64,000 nucleotides of DNA from the NCBI GenBank assembly GCA_963663135.2, contig CAXXRM010000003.1, positions 186,001 through 250,000 of the forward strand, read 5' to 3'. The notes below the pieces were generated by a model that was not told the origin of the DNA, ran no database searches, and was given only the letters and a program-made list of their open reading frames with translations. Of this stretch, positions 48,476 to 56,749 are shown piece after piece. Each line of letters begins with the position of its first letter. The stretch's first letter is position 1. Origin of the DNA: Io17-Chloro-G2 sp963663135 (GTDB taxonomy: Bacteria; Chloroflexota; Dehalococcoidia; Lucifugimonadales; UBA3495). The position numbers and the translations under genes were made by a program.

Positions 48476-48694
48476 TCAAGATTCAGAATCCCAGCTGATT
48501 CCTGTGCTGAAGATGTCTCCCCTGATAACAATCTTGTGACGCAGGCTGCCGATTAGATTTCCCCAATGTTGTGCGTAGGGGATAACCCAAGCGACCGGCT
48601 CGCCGTCCTTCGTGACAATTAGCCCTTCCGAGTCGAGTTGGTCCGGCAGCGCAAGGCACTGCTCTTTGAACTCGTCTGCTCCAATCGTCTTCAT
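48476..48694 (-). CDS. Phd/YefM-like antitoxin without partner toxin
   Basis: About 72 residues. MKTIGADEFKEQCLALPDQL and GLIVTKDGEPVAWVIPY match the prevent-host-death (Phd/YefM) DNA-binding antitoxin N-terminus, and the C-terminal part (IGSLRHKIVIRGDIFSTG) would wrap the toxin. The ATG at 48694 has a very strong ribosome site (AAGGAGGGGGG). Such genes normally sit directly before a PIN or RelE-type toxin, but no intact toxin frame follows. It is either an orphan regulator or the remnant of a broken toxin-antitoxin pair. Confidence 0.75.
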   Translation of the reverse strand: MKTIGADEFKEQCLALPDQLDSEGLIVTKDGEPVAWVIPYAQHWGNLIGSLRHKIVIRGDIFSTGISWDSES

Positions 48695-48955
48695 GTGGAA
48701 CCACCCCCCTCCTTTGATCGCCACATAATCAGACTAACCAGAAATTCTGTCTATAGAGCAATTGCATTCCTTGCGGGGAAGGACCGTGGGTTTCACCAAA
48801 TCCTAAATTGTCTCCTTCTCTTAATCCGGGCAGAAGCGACTCCCGGCCCTGCCCCCTGGGGGTCTTTGCGGTTGTGTTCAACCTGGGCTTGGGCCATAAT
48901 AGCCGCAGCGCCAGCCTTGGCTGGGTCTCAAATATCAACCTGCAGAGGTGCTGAC

Positions 48956-49441
48956 ATGAACGAAGACGCAAAGAAGACCGCGTTGCGCATGATTCCCTAC
49001 GGCATGTACATTCTGACGGCCAAGGCCAAGGAAGGCGAGGACGTTAGCGCCGCCACGGTCAACTGGCTCACCCAGACCTCCTTTTCACCGCCATTGGTGG
49101 CCGTGGGAGTAAAGGCGGATTCCGGCGCCCACCAGCACATCAAGGACACCGGTAATTTTGCCGTAAACGTTATCGGCAAAGACCAAATCGGCACCGCTTT
49201 CACTTTCTTTAAATCCAACGAGCGGGAAGGCAACTCCATTGGCGGGGAAGAGTTCGAAAACGGCCCGGAAACCGGTTGCCCGCTGTTCCTGAACTCCCCG
49301 GCATGGTGGGAGTGCAAGCTGGTGGGCGAAGTGGCCCAGGGAGACCACACGCTATTCGTAGGCGAGGTTCTTGAGGCCGGCGTTCGCACCGAAGATCAGA
49401 CCATCCTGATGCGCGACCACAACCTCAACTACGGCGGATAG
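48956..49441 (+). CDS. Flavin reductase family protein
   Basis: About 161 residues of the flavin reductase-like FMN-binding split-barrel family: LRMIPYGMYILTAKAKEGEDVSAATVNWLTQTSFSPPLVAVGVKADSGAHQHIKDTGNFAVNVIGKDQIGTAFTFFKSNE. Relatives supply reduced flavin to monooxygenases or act as stand-alone NAD(P)H:flavin reductases. It precedes the thiolase/DUF35 pair by about 50 bases in the same direction. The start ATG 48956 is chosen because the longer frame back to 48638 encodes no family sequence. Confidence 0.85.
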   Translation: MNEDAKKTALRMIPYGMYILTAKAKEGEDVSAATVNWLTQTSFSPPLVAVGVKADSGAHQHIKDTGNFAVNVIGKDQIGTAFTFFKSNEREGNSIGGEEFENGPETGCPLFLNSPAWWECKLVGEVAQGDHTLFVGEVLEAGVRTEDQTILMRDHNLNYGG

Positions 49442-49489
49442 GTTTAACCTTAACCGGCCCCCGACCGCCGCCACGGAGGAACGTGAACC

Positions 49490-50668
49490 ATGGCTGACCT
49501 CACCAAGGCCGCCGCCATCGTGGGAATCCACGAACATGTGACCCGCTACGCCCCGGACAAAAGCGAACTCCAGATTATGGGTGAGAGTGTCATCAAGGCT
49601 TTGGAGGATGCCGGGCTGGCCAAGAAGGACGTTGACGGCCTGCTCACCGCCGGAAACATTCGCAATAGCGGGTTGAACCTGGCGGATTACCTGGACATGT
49701 ACCCCAGCATGCTGGACAACACCTCCGTGGGCGGCGGGTCCTTTGAGTTTCACCTGTCCCATGCGCTGAACGCCATCGCCGCGGGTCGGATCAATTGCGC
49801 CGTGATCACCTATAGCAGCTTGGCCCGGTCCGGAGGCGTGTCCGTAGGCACTGGGGGCGTGGCCCGGTTCGGCCATCCCCGGTTGGACCCCTCTCCCGAC
49901 AGCTTCGAGGAGCTTTATGGGTTGACCACCGTGGGCCTTTACGCCATGGTGGCTCAAAGGCACATGCACCTGTACGGCACCACCAGCGAACAGTTGGCGG
50001 AGGTGGCGGTGGCGACCCGGAAGCATGCCTCCATGAACCCCGAAGCCCTGTTTAGAAACCCCATCACCGTAGAAGACGTGGTCAATTCCAGGATAATCTC
50101 GTCGCCGCTGCACCTGCCTGACTGCTGCGTTATCACCGATGGTGGAGGCGCCGTGGTCGTGGCCTCGCCGGAGGTGGCCCGGAGCTGCCGGCACACCCCG
50201 GTTTGGGTGCTTGGCGCCGGTGAAGCGGTGGCCCACCAGGGCGCCGGCAAGCGAGACCTCCAGTTCATTGCCGCCAAACAGAGCCACGGCCCGGCCTTTG
50301 CGATGGCTGGCGTCACTCACCAGGACATTGACATGGCAATGATCTACGATTCCTTTACTATAACGGTGTTGGAGACCCTGGAGGACCTGGGTTTCTGTGA
50401 AAAGGGAGAGGGCGGGGACTTTGTATCCGGGGGCCGGCTGCAGATTGGCGGGGAACTGCCGATCAACACCGATGGCGGTGGGTTGTCGTCCAACCATCCG
50501 GGCATGAGGGGAATTTTTCTGCTGCTGGAGGCCACGCGCCAGCTTAGGCATCAGTTTGAAGGCACCCCCAGGCAGGTGCCCAACTGCCAGGTTGCCCTGT
50601 GCCACGGCACCGGAGGCGCCCTGGGGTCCAGGCACAGCGGCGGCACCGTGATACTGGGGAGGGATTAG
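49490..50668 (+). CDS. Thiolase-like protein (Ltp2-type) lacking catalytic cysteine
   Basis: 392 residues, a paralogue of the protein at 24384. It has KAAAIVGIHEHVTRYAPDKSELQIMGESVIKALEDAGLAKKDVDGLLTAGN, IDMAMIYDSFTITVLETLEDLGFCEKGEGGDFVSGG and INTDGGGLSSNHPGMRGIFLLLEATRQLR. The site of the nucleophilic Cys reads TSVGGGSFEFHLSHA. The pattern DSFT...LEDLGFCEKGEGGDFV and the directly adjacent DUF35 gene resemble the Ltp2/ChsH2 retro-aldolase of steroid side-chain degradation. At the second tyrosine-containing motif this copy has LSSNH instead of the LSYTH of its paralogue, so activity may differ. A C-C lyase acting on a CoA ester is the best guess. Confidence 0.82.
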   Translation: MADLTKAAAIVGIHEHVTRYAPDKSELQIMGESVIKALEDAGLAKKDVDGLLTAGNIRNSGLNLADYLDMYPSMLDNTSVGGGSFEFHLSHALNAIAAGRINCAVITYSSLARSGGVSVGTGGVARFGHPRLDPSPDSFEELYGLTTVGLYAMVAQRHMHLYGTTSEQLAEVAVATRKHASMNPEALFRNPITVEDVVNSRIISSPLHLPDCCVITDGGGAVVVASPEVARSCRHTPVWVLGAGEAVAHQGAGKRDLQFIAAKQSHGPAFAMAGVTHQDIDMAMIYDSFTITVLETLEDLGFCEKGEGGDFVSGGRLQIGGELPINTDGGGLSSNHPGMRGIFLLLEATRQLRHQFEGTPRQVPNCQVALCHGTGGALGSRHSGGTVILGRD

Positions 50669-50671
50669 GTT

Positions 50672-51082
50672 ATGCCCGATTGGAATAAGCCTCTGCCCAC
50701 GATTGCCGGTGAAACCAAAGCCTTCTGGGACGCCTGCCGCCGGGGAAGCCTGCTGATCCAACAATGCGGACAGTGCAGCCAGTACCAATTCTACCCCAGG
50801 GGCATATGCTCAAATTGTTGGTGCGGAGATATTAACTGGGTAACCGCCAGCGGCAAGGGCACGGTATGGACCTTCACAGTCACTCGCCAAAATGGAACGC
50901 CCGGTTTCGCCGAAGAGGTCCCCTACGTGCTGGCGCTGGTGGAGTTGGAGGAGGGCGTCAAGATGTTTACCAACATCGTGGAATGCGACCCCTCCGACGT
51001 CAAGATCGGACTGCCGGTAGAGGTCACTTTCGTCCAGGCCAACGACCAGATTTCAGTCCCCTTTTTCCGGCCGCAAAGCTAA
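50672..51082 (+). CDS. DUF35/OB-fold zinc-ribbon partner of the thiolase-like protein
   Basis: 136 residues. An N-terminal helical segment (LPTIAGETKAFWDACRRGSLLIQQC) leads into a zinc ribbon (CGQCSQYQFYPRGICSNC) and an OB-fold (GKGTVWTFTVTRQNGTPGFAEEVPYVLALVELEEGVKMFTNIV). This family forms complexes with thiolase-fold proteins and often carries the acyl-CoA binding part. It starts four bases after the thiolase-like gene, so the two are co-translated. The 24384 paralogue has no such partner nearby and might share this one. Confidence 0.92.
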   Translation: MPDWNKPLPTIAGETKAFWDACRRGSLLIQQCGQCSQYQFYPRGICSNCWCGDINWVTASGKGTVWTFTVTRQNGTPGFAEEVPYVLALVELEEGVKMFTNIVECDPSDVKIGLPVEVTFVQANDQISVPFFRPQS

Positions 51083-51194
51083 CGCTAATTCCGGGGATCC
51101 CGGTTGTACCCACGCCTGCTTCCCGCCGGGGCCCGGTTGGCGGCTTGAGTCGCTTTGAGTCCTGCGGTGCAGTGCGCTAGAATGGGGTGGAATC

Positions 51195-51443
51195 ATGGCG
51201 TTAGAAGAAAGAGTCAGCAGATTGGAAGGCGCCTTCGAGCAGGTCGATGCGCGTTTGGCGGGCCTTGATAGGTCCATCGAGTCACTACGGGCCGAGATGA
51301 ATGGTTTGCGGTCTGAGATGAACACCGGTTTCGACCAGGTGGATCGAAGGTTCAACAACCTTCACCTGCTCATTGGCGGCAGTTGGGTGACTATTATGGC
51401 CTCCATTATGGCCACGTTGATAACCGTGATCGCCGCGAACTAA
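51195..51443 (+). CDS. Short coiled-coil protein with C-terminal membrane helix
   Basis: 82 residues. Residues 1-58 are a continuous heptad pattern (ALEERVSRLEGAFEQVDARLAGLDRSIESLRAEMNGL), then a hydrophobic helix (LIGGSWVTIMASIMATLITVIA). This layout is common in small uncharacterised bacterial membrane proteins. A CTAGAAT sequence at 51177-51183 lies just ahead. No function can be assigned. Confidence 0.6.
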   Translation: MALEERVSRLEGAFEQVDARLAGLDRSIESLRAEMNGLRSEMNTGFDQVDRRFNNLHLLIGGSWVTIMASIMATLITVIAAN

Positions 51444-51657
51444 GCCGATGTCTTAGCCAGCGGCTCGGGCCGTCTTAGGGTGTCGAAGAATCCTCAGATT
51501 TCCTTAAGTCCTGGTCCGAACTCCCAGCCAGGGGGATCAAACCAGGGATGGCCTTCAGACCGTCGCTGCGGAGTGTTGCACGTTGTGGGCGTTCGTTCTA
51601 ATCAACCTCTTCGATTGCCGACCATCCCGTTCATTCCGCTTGAAGCCCCCGTCTTAA

Positions 51658-52659
51658 ATGCTTCCTGAGAAACGCTATTTGGAGGATTTGGAAACCTCCG
51701 CCCGGGAAATGGCACAGGGCGCAGGGCTGATTCTAAAAAAAAGCTTCGGCCGGAAAATCTCGGTGGAGTACAAGGACAAGAACAACCTTGACCCAGTGAC
51801 CGAGGTGGACCGGGACTGCCAGAATTACCTGGAGCAGGAAATCATCCGCCGCTTCCCCAGCCACGGCATTCTGGGGGAAGAAACCCCGGAAAAGCCTGAA
51901 ACGGACGGCAAATCGCCCGCAGCGGCCGGTAAATCCAACGATTCCGATGAACCGGAAGGGCCTGCACCGGATTTTCTGTGGGTGCTGGACCCGTTGGACG
52001 GCACGACCAACTACCTGAACGGCCTACCCGTGTTTGCATGCTCCATCGGGGTCCTGCACCAAGGCGTCCTGGTTGCCGGAGCCTTGTATCTACCCTGGCC
52101 AAACGAGGACGGCGGGTTTATTTTGCATTGTCACCGGGGCGGCGGCAGTTTTGCCGATGGAGAACCGGTGGCGGTCCACGAATCAGCCCAGCCGGTGGGG
52201 AACAAGTTGGTTGGCCTGCCGGGGTCTTTCGCCCAGGGAATGCGATTCGGTCGGAAGGTCAAAGGCCACACCGGGGAACCCCGCACTACCGGTAGCATTG
52301 CCTATGAGCTGGCAATGACTGCCTGCGGCGTCATGCAGTACGCGGTGTTCGGCGCTCCCAGGTTGTGGGATATGGCCGCGGGGGCGTTGGCAGTCCAGGA
52401 GGCCGGAGGCACCGTGATGGCCAGACTGCCCGGGACCAGGGCTTGGCGTCCGTTGGCCTCGCCAATCCCGACCTGGGAAACCAACCGGCCCAGCATCAAG
52501 TCCCTGAGGGACTGGATGGCGCCCCTGGTAGCCGGAAACCAACAAGTGGCGCCATTGCTGGCCCACAACCTGAAGCCGCGGTTCCGTCTGATGCCCAAGT
52601 TGCGCTCGGCTACCCGGCGGCTGCAACGGGCAGTAAAGCCCCGGCCGCGCAGCGGGTAA
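51658..52659 (+). CDS. Inositol monophosphatase-family phosphatase
   Basis: 333 residues, Mg-dependent lithium-sensitive phosphatase fold. Metal-site motifs are DPVTEVDRDCQNYLEQ, GILGEETPEK, the central WVLDPLDGTTNYLNGLPVFACSIGVL and the late PRLWDMAAGALAVQEAGG. An insert (KPETDGKSPAAAGKSNDSDEPEGPAPD) between the second and third motifs lengthens it relative to typical ~260-residue enzymes, and a basic C-terminal tail follows. The substrate could be inositol phosphate, histidinol phosphate, fructose bisphosphate or PAP; no neighbour distinguishes them. Confidence 0.9.
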   Translation: MLPEKRYLEDLETSAREMAQGAGLILKKSFGRKISVEYKDKNNLDPVTEVDRDCQNYLEQEIIRRFPSHGILGEETPEKPETDGKSPAAAGKSNDSDEPEGPAPDFLWVLDPLDGTTNYLNGLPVFACSIGVLHQGVLVAGALYLPWPNEDGGFILHCHRGGGSFADGEPVAVHESAQPVGNKLVGLPGSFAQGMRFGRKVKGHTGEPRTTGSIAYELAMTACGVMQYAVFGAPRLWDMAAGALAVQEAGGTVMARLPGTRAWRPLASPIPTWETNRPSIKSLRDWMAPLVAGNQQVAPLLAHNLKPRFRLMPKLRSATRRLQRAVKPRPRSG

Positions 52660-52806
52660 GCCCCTCCTCCTTCCTGATTCTGTAGCCAGATGGCCTGATA
52701 AGTGCGCCACGCGTGAAATTTCGTCATTGACGTGGTCCTTACCAAGGATCTGGCGTCTGCGGACGTCATAAAGAAAATATCTAGGTACGCCAAGAACGGG
52801 GCCTAG

Positions 52807-53106
52807 TTGGAAGACGCGTGTGAGCGGAAATTCGAAGAGGCGTTACCTGATCCGATTAACGTGAACCATTGCTCGATAATCGTCGCTCAGGCTTTGGACT
52901 CAAGCACTGAGCGGATAAACCATTTTGGGCTGAATAGCGAACAACTCGACAAGATTCTACCGGAGCTAAGAGAAGACCTACCGGCATCTCTTTGGCGTAA
53001 TGTAACGAACGAAGAGCGGGAGGGTTGGCTGGGATACCGGGGCTATTTCCGGACCACAGAAGAAGTAAACAGGTTCCTTAACGGACTTAGGACTGCTGCG
53101 CTATAA
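52807..53106 (+). pseudogene. Possible gene interrupted by an in-frame TAG
   Basis: A 99-residue frame begins at TTG 52807 directly after an in-frame TAG (52804-52806). The same frame before that stop encodes IDVVLTKDLASADVIKKISRYAKNGA from about 52729, so the two segments may be one gene split by a nonsense mutation. The downstream half (SSTERINHFGLNSEQLDKILPELRED, GWLGYRGYFRTTEEVNRFLNGLR) is not recognised with confidence. No ribosome site precedes 52807. It could also be a short real gene. Confidence 0.4.
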
Positions 53107-53119
53107 CGCTGACCTGACA

Positions 53120-53491
53120 CTATTTCCGCAACATAGGCACCGGGGCCAACCGCATTCCCACCGGGTCGACGCCCAAACCGAACATCTCCAGGGTCGTTGC
53201 TCCTAGCAACGGCGAGGAATCGTCCGGCATGAAAACTACTACTACTATGCGGTCACGTCCGTCCAAACGAATTGTCGCCTGACCGATACCGTATTCCACT
53301 ATGCTTTCGTCAGCGAGTTCAAAGCGGTGCCGTTCTATAACTTCCACACCCAGACCGGACAGGATATCAACCGGTATGGAGGTGTAAGTAGACCCGGTAT
53401 CCACCAACGCTTGGATGTCAACGAAGGCCCGTCCATTCGAATCTCCGACCTGGACCGGGACGGTAAACGTGTCCAATGAGGCCACTCCCAT
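53120..53491 (-). CDS. Second small retropepsin-like aspartic protease
   Basis: About 123 residues with the active-site motif ALVDTGSTYTSIPVDILSGLG and SSPLLGATTLEMFGLGVDPVGMRLAPVPM, which form a single-domain retropepsin-like module that would have to dimerise. ATG 53491 is the likely start. Its order of motifs is the same as in the protein at 39249-39608, so the two are paralogues. No substrate or partner is suggested by its neighbours. Confidence 0.8.
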   Translation of the reverse strand: MGVASLDTFTVPVQVGDSNGRAFVDIQALVDTGSTYTSIPVDILSGLGVEVIERHRFELADESIVEYGIGQATIRLDGRDRIVVVVFMPDDSSPLLGATTLEMFGLGVDPVGMRLAPVPMLRK

Positions 53492-53578
53492 GGTTGCAAA
53501 ATTTCTTGACCCGACTTTTCCCGAGGGATAACCACACATCCCCGGGGCATCCGCCTCAGGAGCTATGAACCCCCGGTG

Positions 53579-54754
53579 CTACGCCGGGTCTGGGTCCCAA
53601 CCCCAGGGCCGGGGCCCCCAACCGGCCTCGAAGACCTTTCCGCGTTTGACCGTCAGCACGGGCGTCACCGCCCGGTTAACCGTCATGGGGCTGGACAACA
53701 CGTCGTAGACCACCCAGTCGCCCGACTTGACATCCAAAACCGAAATGTCGGCCTGACGCCCCACTTCCAGAGTTCCCAGGCGGTCGTCAACGCCCACGGC
53801 CCTGGCGGGATTGATGGTGCTCATGGTGACAACCTGCTCGATAGTGAAACCCAGGGCCAGGAACCGGGTCATCATTTCCGTCATGCTGTGAACAGTGCGG
53901 GCCCGGCCCGGCACCGTGAGGTCGGTGCTGATGCAGTGGGGAATCAGCCCCTGGTCCAGAATGCGGGACCCCACGTCGAAGCTGAAATTCATGCGGCCGT
54001 GGGCAGTGTCCATCCAAACGCCGCGGTCATAGGCCTCCTTGGCCTCGGGCACCAGCTTCCCGCCGGCGTCAATGACGCCCCCCGGGTTGGCCGTGAACAG
54101 GTGAGTGACGATATCTCCATCCTCCATGATGGGGAGCAGTTCTCTGATGACGTTGGGGTCATACCGCTTTTCGGTGTCCCCGATGTGGACCATCAGCTTG
54201 ATGCCCGCTTCCCTGGCAGCTTGTTTGGCCAGGCGGGGCATTTCCATGCCCATGATTTCCAACGCCGGCGAAACCATCCTGGCCTTGATTCCGGCAATGA
54301 GGTTGGGGTGTTCGGACGCCACCTGAATTGTGCGGTCCAGGTCAATACTGGACGGGCTGAAGATATCGGGCGTGGTGGCCAGACCGGTGCGGCAAATATG
54401 CAGGAAGCAAATGACTTCGGTTTCGTTGTTGGGCACGATATGTTCGGGAAAGCCGCCGAAGGTGTCGCACCCGGCGCTGCCCGCGTCGACCATTGTGGTG
54501 ACGCCCGCCCGGACGCCGCCCAGGTCCGGCGGAACCCCGTTGGCATTGACGCCGCTGTAGATGTGGGTGTGCAGGTCAATGAGGCCTGGGCAGACTAGCT
54601 TTCCGTTGACTTCAATAACCCGGACGGCCTCTTCCGGAGGAATTGCCGGTGCGATCCTTGCGATTTTCCCATTTTCAACGGCCAGGTCGTTGGCGGCGTT
54701 GACGCCTTGGGAAGGGTCCAGGACATGCCCGCCCTTGAGCAGCAGATCGTACAT
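53579..54754 (-). CDS. Amidohydrolase/deacetylase-family metallohydrolase
   Basis: About 391 residues. It has MYDLLLKGGHVLDPSQGVNAANDLAVENGKIARI, the metal motif GLIDLHTHIYSGVNANGVPPDLGGVRAGVTTMVDAGSAGCDTFGG, KLMVHIGDTEKRYDPNVIRELL, ISTDLTVPG and the C-terminal NPARAVGVDDRLGTLEVGRQADISVLDV. It resembles the dihydroorotase-like deacetylase branch rather than true dihydroorotase. The natural substrate is unknown. A TTG at 54760 is an alternative start. It is separated by 12 bases from prs and may be in its transcript. Confidence 0.88.
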   Translation of the reverse strand: MYDLLLKGGHVLDPSQGVNAANDLAVENGKIARIAPAIPPEEAVRVIEVNGKLVCPGLIDLHTHIYSGVNANGVPPDLGGVRAGVTTMVDAGSAGCDTFGGFPEHIVPNNETEVICFLHICRTGLATTPDIFSPSSIDLDRTIQVASEHPNLIAGIKARMVSPALEIMGMEMPRLAKQAAREAGIKLMVHIGDTEKRYDPNVIRELLPIMEDGDIVTHLFTANPGGVIDAGGKLVPEAKEAYDRGVWMDTAHGRMNFSFDVGSRILDQGLIPHCISTDLTVPGRARTVHSMTEMMTRFLALGFTIEQVVTMSTINPARAVGVDDRLGTLEVGRQADISVLDVKSGDWVVYDVLSSPMTVNRAVTPVLTVKRGKVFEAGWGPRPWGWDPDPA

Positions 54755-54766
54755 TGTCAAATGACC

Positions 54767-55720
54767 TCAGTTGTCGAACATTTCCCCTACGGAGAGGCCC
54801 TTGTGGATGCGGTATATGGCCTCACCCAACAGGGGAGCCACCGATAGGACCGTTATTTTCCCGTTGCGTTTTTCTGGCGAGACGGGGATGGTGTCAGTCA
54901 CCGCCACTTCGGTGAAGTTGCTGTTGGCCACCAGCTCCGGGGCCTTGCCCGAAAGAATCGGATGGGTGACGCAGCAGAAAACCTCCCGTACCCCGTGGTC
55001 GGCCAGGGCGGCTGCGGCATTGATGATGGTCCCCCCGGTGGCAATCTCATCATCGAAAGTGAGGGCAACCTTTCCCGCCACGTCCCCGATAACGTTCATA
55101 GTCTCGGAAGTTTCGTCGTTGCCCAACCGGCGCTTTTCTATGATCGCCAAGGGGGCATTCATCCGGTCGGCGACGTCCCTGGCCTTCTTGGTGATGCCAA
55201 TGTCTACTGCCACCACCACCAGGTCGTCGATCTCTTTGTTCAGAAAATAGTCGGCAAGGATGGGCAATGCGGTCAGTTCGTCAACCGGGATGTTGAAGAA
55301 CCCCTGGATTTGCCCCGCGTGCAGGTCTACCGTCAGCAGTCGGTCAGCGCCGGCCGCGGTCAGCAGGTCCGCAACCAGGCGGGCGGTGATGGGAACCCTG
55401 GGTTGGTCCTTTTTGTCAGTTCGACCGTAACCGTAGTAGGGAACCACCGCGGTTATGCGTCCCGCAGACGCCCGCTTGCAGGCGTCAATCATGATCAGCA
55501 GTTCCATCAAGTTGTCGTTAACCGGGTAGCACGTTGGTTGGATAATGAAAACGTCCCGTTGACGAATGTTCTCCTGAATTCGCACGAACGTGTTGTCGTT
55601 GGCGAACTTGAAAACCTCCGCTTTGCCCAGCGGAATGTCCAAATACCGGCAGACCGACTTGGCTAGCTCCGGGTGAGCGTTGCCGGTGAAGACTTTTAGC
55701 TCGTCCAATACCGGGTTCAT
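54767..55720 (-). CDS. prs: Ribose-phosphate pyrophosphokinase, divergent signature
   Basis: 317 residues; makes PRPP for nucleotide, histidine and tryptophan synthesis. Matches include GKAEVFKFANDNTFVRIQENIRQRDVFIIQPTCYPVNDNLMELLIMIDA, YYGYGRTDKKDQPRVPITARLVADLLTAAGADRLLTVDLHAGQIQGFFNIPVD and VFCCVTHPILSGKA. Two loops are unusual: the strand that normally reads PDxGG is here VAVDIGITKKARDVADRM, and the PRPP-binding loop that normally contains DTGGT reads DDEIATGGTI. Activity is likely but not certain. The start ATG shares a base with the stop of the crotonase gene, so the two are coupled. Confidence 0.9.
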   Translation of the reverse strand: MNPVLDELKVFTGNAHPELAKSVCRYLDIPLGKAEVFKFANDNTFVRIQENIRQRDVFIIQPTCYPVNDNLMELLIMIDACKRASAGRITAVVPYYGYGRTDKKDQPRVPITARLVADLLTAAGADRLLTVDLHAGQIQGFFNIPVDELTALPILADYFLNKEIDDLVVVAVDIGITKKARDVADRMNAPLAIIEKRRLGNDETSETMNVIGDVAGKVALTFDDEIATGGTIINAAAALADHGVREVFCCVTHPILSGKAPELVANSNFTEVAVTDTIPVSPEKRNGKITVLSVAPLLGEAIYRIHKGLSVGEMFDN

Positions 55721-56538
55721 TATCGACCCTCGTAAACCGGTCTGCGGGACTCCCTGATTGCCGAGGTCCCTTCCAGGTGATCTTGGGAGGTCAAGGTAAT
55801 GGTCTCTGCGGCCGCTGCCATCCTCATGGCGGTGTCCAGGTCAAACTCCAACCCTTTGTAAAGCATCAGCTTTGAAAGGCGCATGGCGACCGGCGGGCCG
55901 TTGGCTATCTTCCGGGCCATCTCCATTGTGGTGGCTTCCAGTTCGTCCTCAGGCACCAACTTGTTCAAGAACCCCAACCGGTACGCCTCCTCGGCTTCCA
56001 TGTAATCGCCGGTAAAGAGCATTTCTGCGGCCTTGCCTATGCTGCCCAGCATCCGCGGGTAGAGCCAGGTGCCGCCGAATCCTGGGAAAAGCCCGATGCG
56101 GATGTAGGCGACCATGAATCTGGCCAGGGGTGAGCCGACTCGTAGGTCGCAGGCGCATGCGATGTCAAACCCTGCGCCGACGGCCGGGCCGTTTACCATG
56201 GCGATTACCGGTTTTTCCATGCGTTGCAGGCACAGCATGAACCGCTGCACTCGCTTGAAGCTGCGGCGGACGTCGTCCACGTTGTCCGATGCCCATGCCC
56301 CCGGCTCGCTGCCGTTCGGGAGGGCTTCCAGGTCGCCGCCGGCGCAAAAACAGCGCCCCGCCCCGGTGACGATCAACACGCGTATCGCGTCATCTGCCTC
56401 AATGTCCTCCAGGGCCGCGCCCAGTTCGTCCATGGTCTGGTCGTTCAGGGCGTTGCGCTTGTCCGGACGGTCCAGTGTCAGCTTGCCGATGTGGGTTTCC
56501 AGGTCTTTTTCCAGGCGTATGTGCTGGTAACCGGGCAT
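55720..56538 (-). CDS. Crotonase-fold enoyl-CoA hydratase/isomerase
   Basis: About 272 residues. It has LTLDRPDKRNALNDQTMDELGAALEDIEADDAIRVLIVTGAGRCFCAGGDLEALP and NGPAVGAGFDIACACDLRVGSPLARFMVAYIRIGLFPGFGGTWLYPRMLG. At the two catalytic positions occupied by Glu in classical enoyl-CoA hydratases, this protein appears to have Asp (AGFDIA) and Tyr (VAYIRIG). An isomerase-type or other crotonase reaction is therefore more likely than simple hydration. ATG 56538 is chosen as start. An extended -10 lies at 56575-56583. Prs and the amidohydrolase follow in the same direction. Confidence 0.88.
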   Translation of the reverse strand: MPGYQHIRLEKDLETHIGKLTLDRPDKRNALNDQTMDELGAALEDIEADDAIRVLIVTGAGRCFCAGGDLEALPNGSEPGAWASDNVDDVRRSFKRVQRFMLCLQRMEKPVIAMVNGPAVGAGFDIACACDLRVGSPLARFMVAYIRIGLFPGFGGTWLYPRMLGSIGKAAEMLFTGDYMEAEEAYRLGFLNKLVPEDELEATTMEMARKIANGPPVAMRLSKLMLYKGLEFDLDTAMRMAAAAETITLTSQDHLEGTSAIRESRRPVYEGR

Positions 56539-56574
56539 GGCAACCCCCGGTGCGGGTTCTTCGGGCAGAAGGGG

Positions 56575-56583
56575 ATTATAGCA
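56575..56583 (-). promoter_or_regulatory. Extended -10 element upstream of the crotonase gene
   Basis: TGCTATAAT on the minus strand, 37 bases before the ATG. It is a full match to an extended -10. No -35 is evident. Confidence 0.6.
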
Positions 56584-56749
56584 TAGGCGCACCAATTGGG
56601 TATTACCCGTGGGCGGCAAAAACCCCGCCCAACGCTCGCTGATTCGCCGGGTCACTCTCGGTTTCAACCCTGGGCCCTTTAAGGTATGATATTGCAACGG
56701 CAAACCCTGGCAAAACCGGTGTCAATACTCTCAACGAGGGCCTACCTCC

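Noticed and set aside
49352..50788. Long minus-strand open frame opposite the thiolase-like gene
   Set aside because: Same reason: antisense shadow of a gene with clear thiolase motifs.
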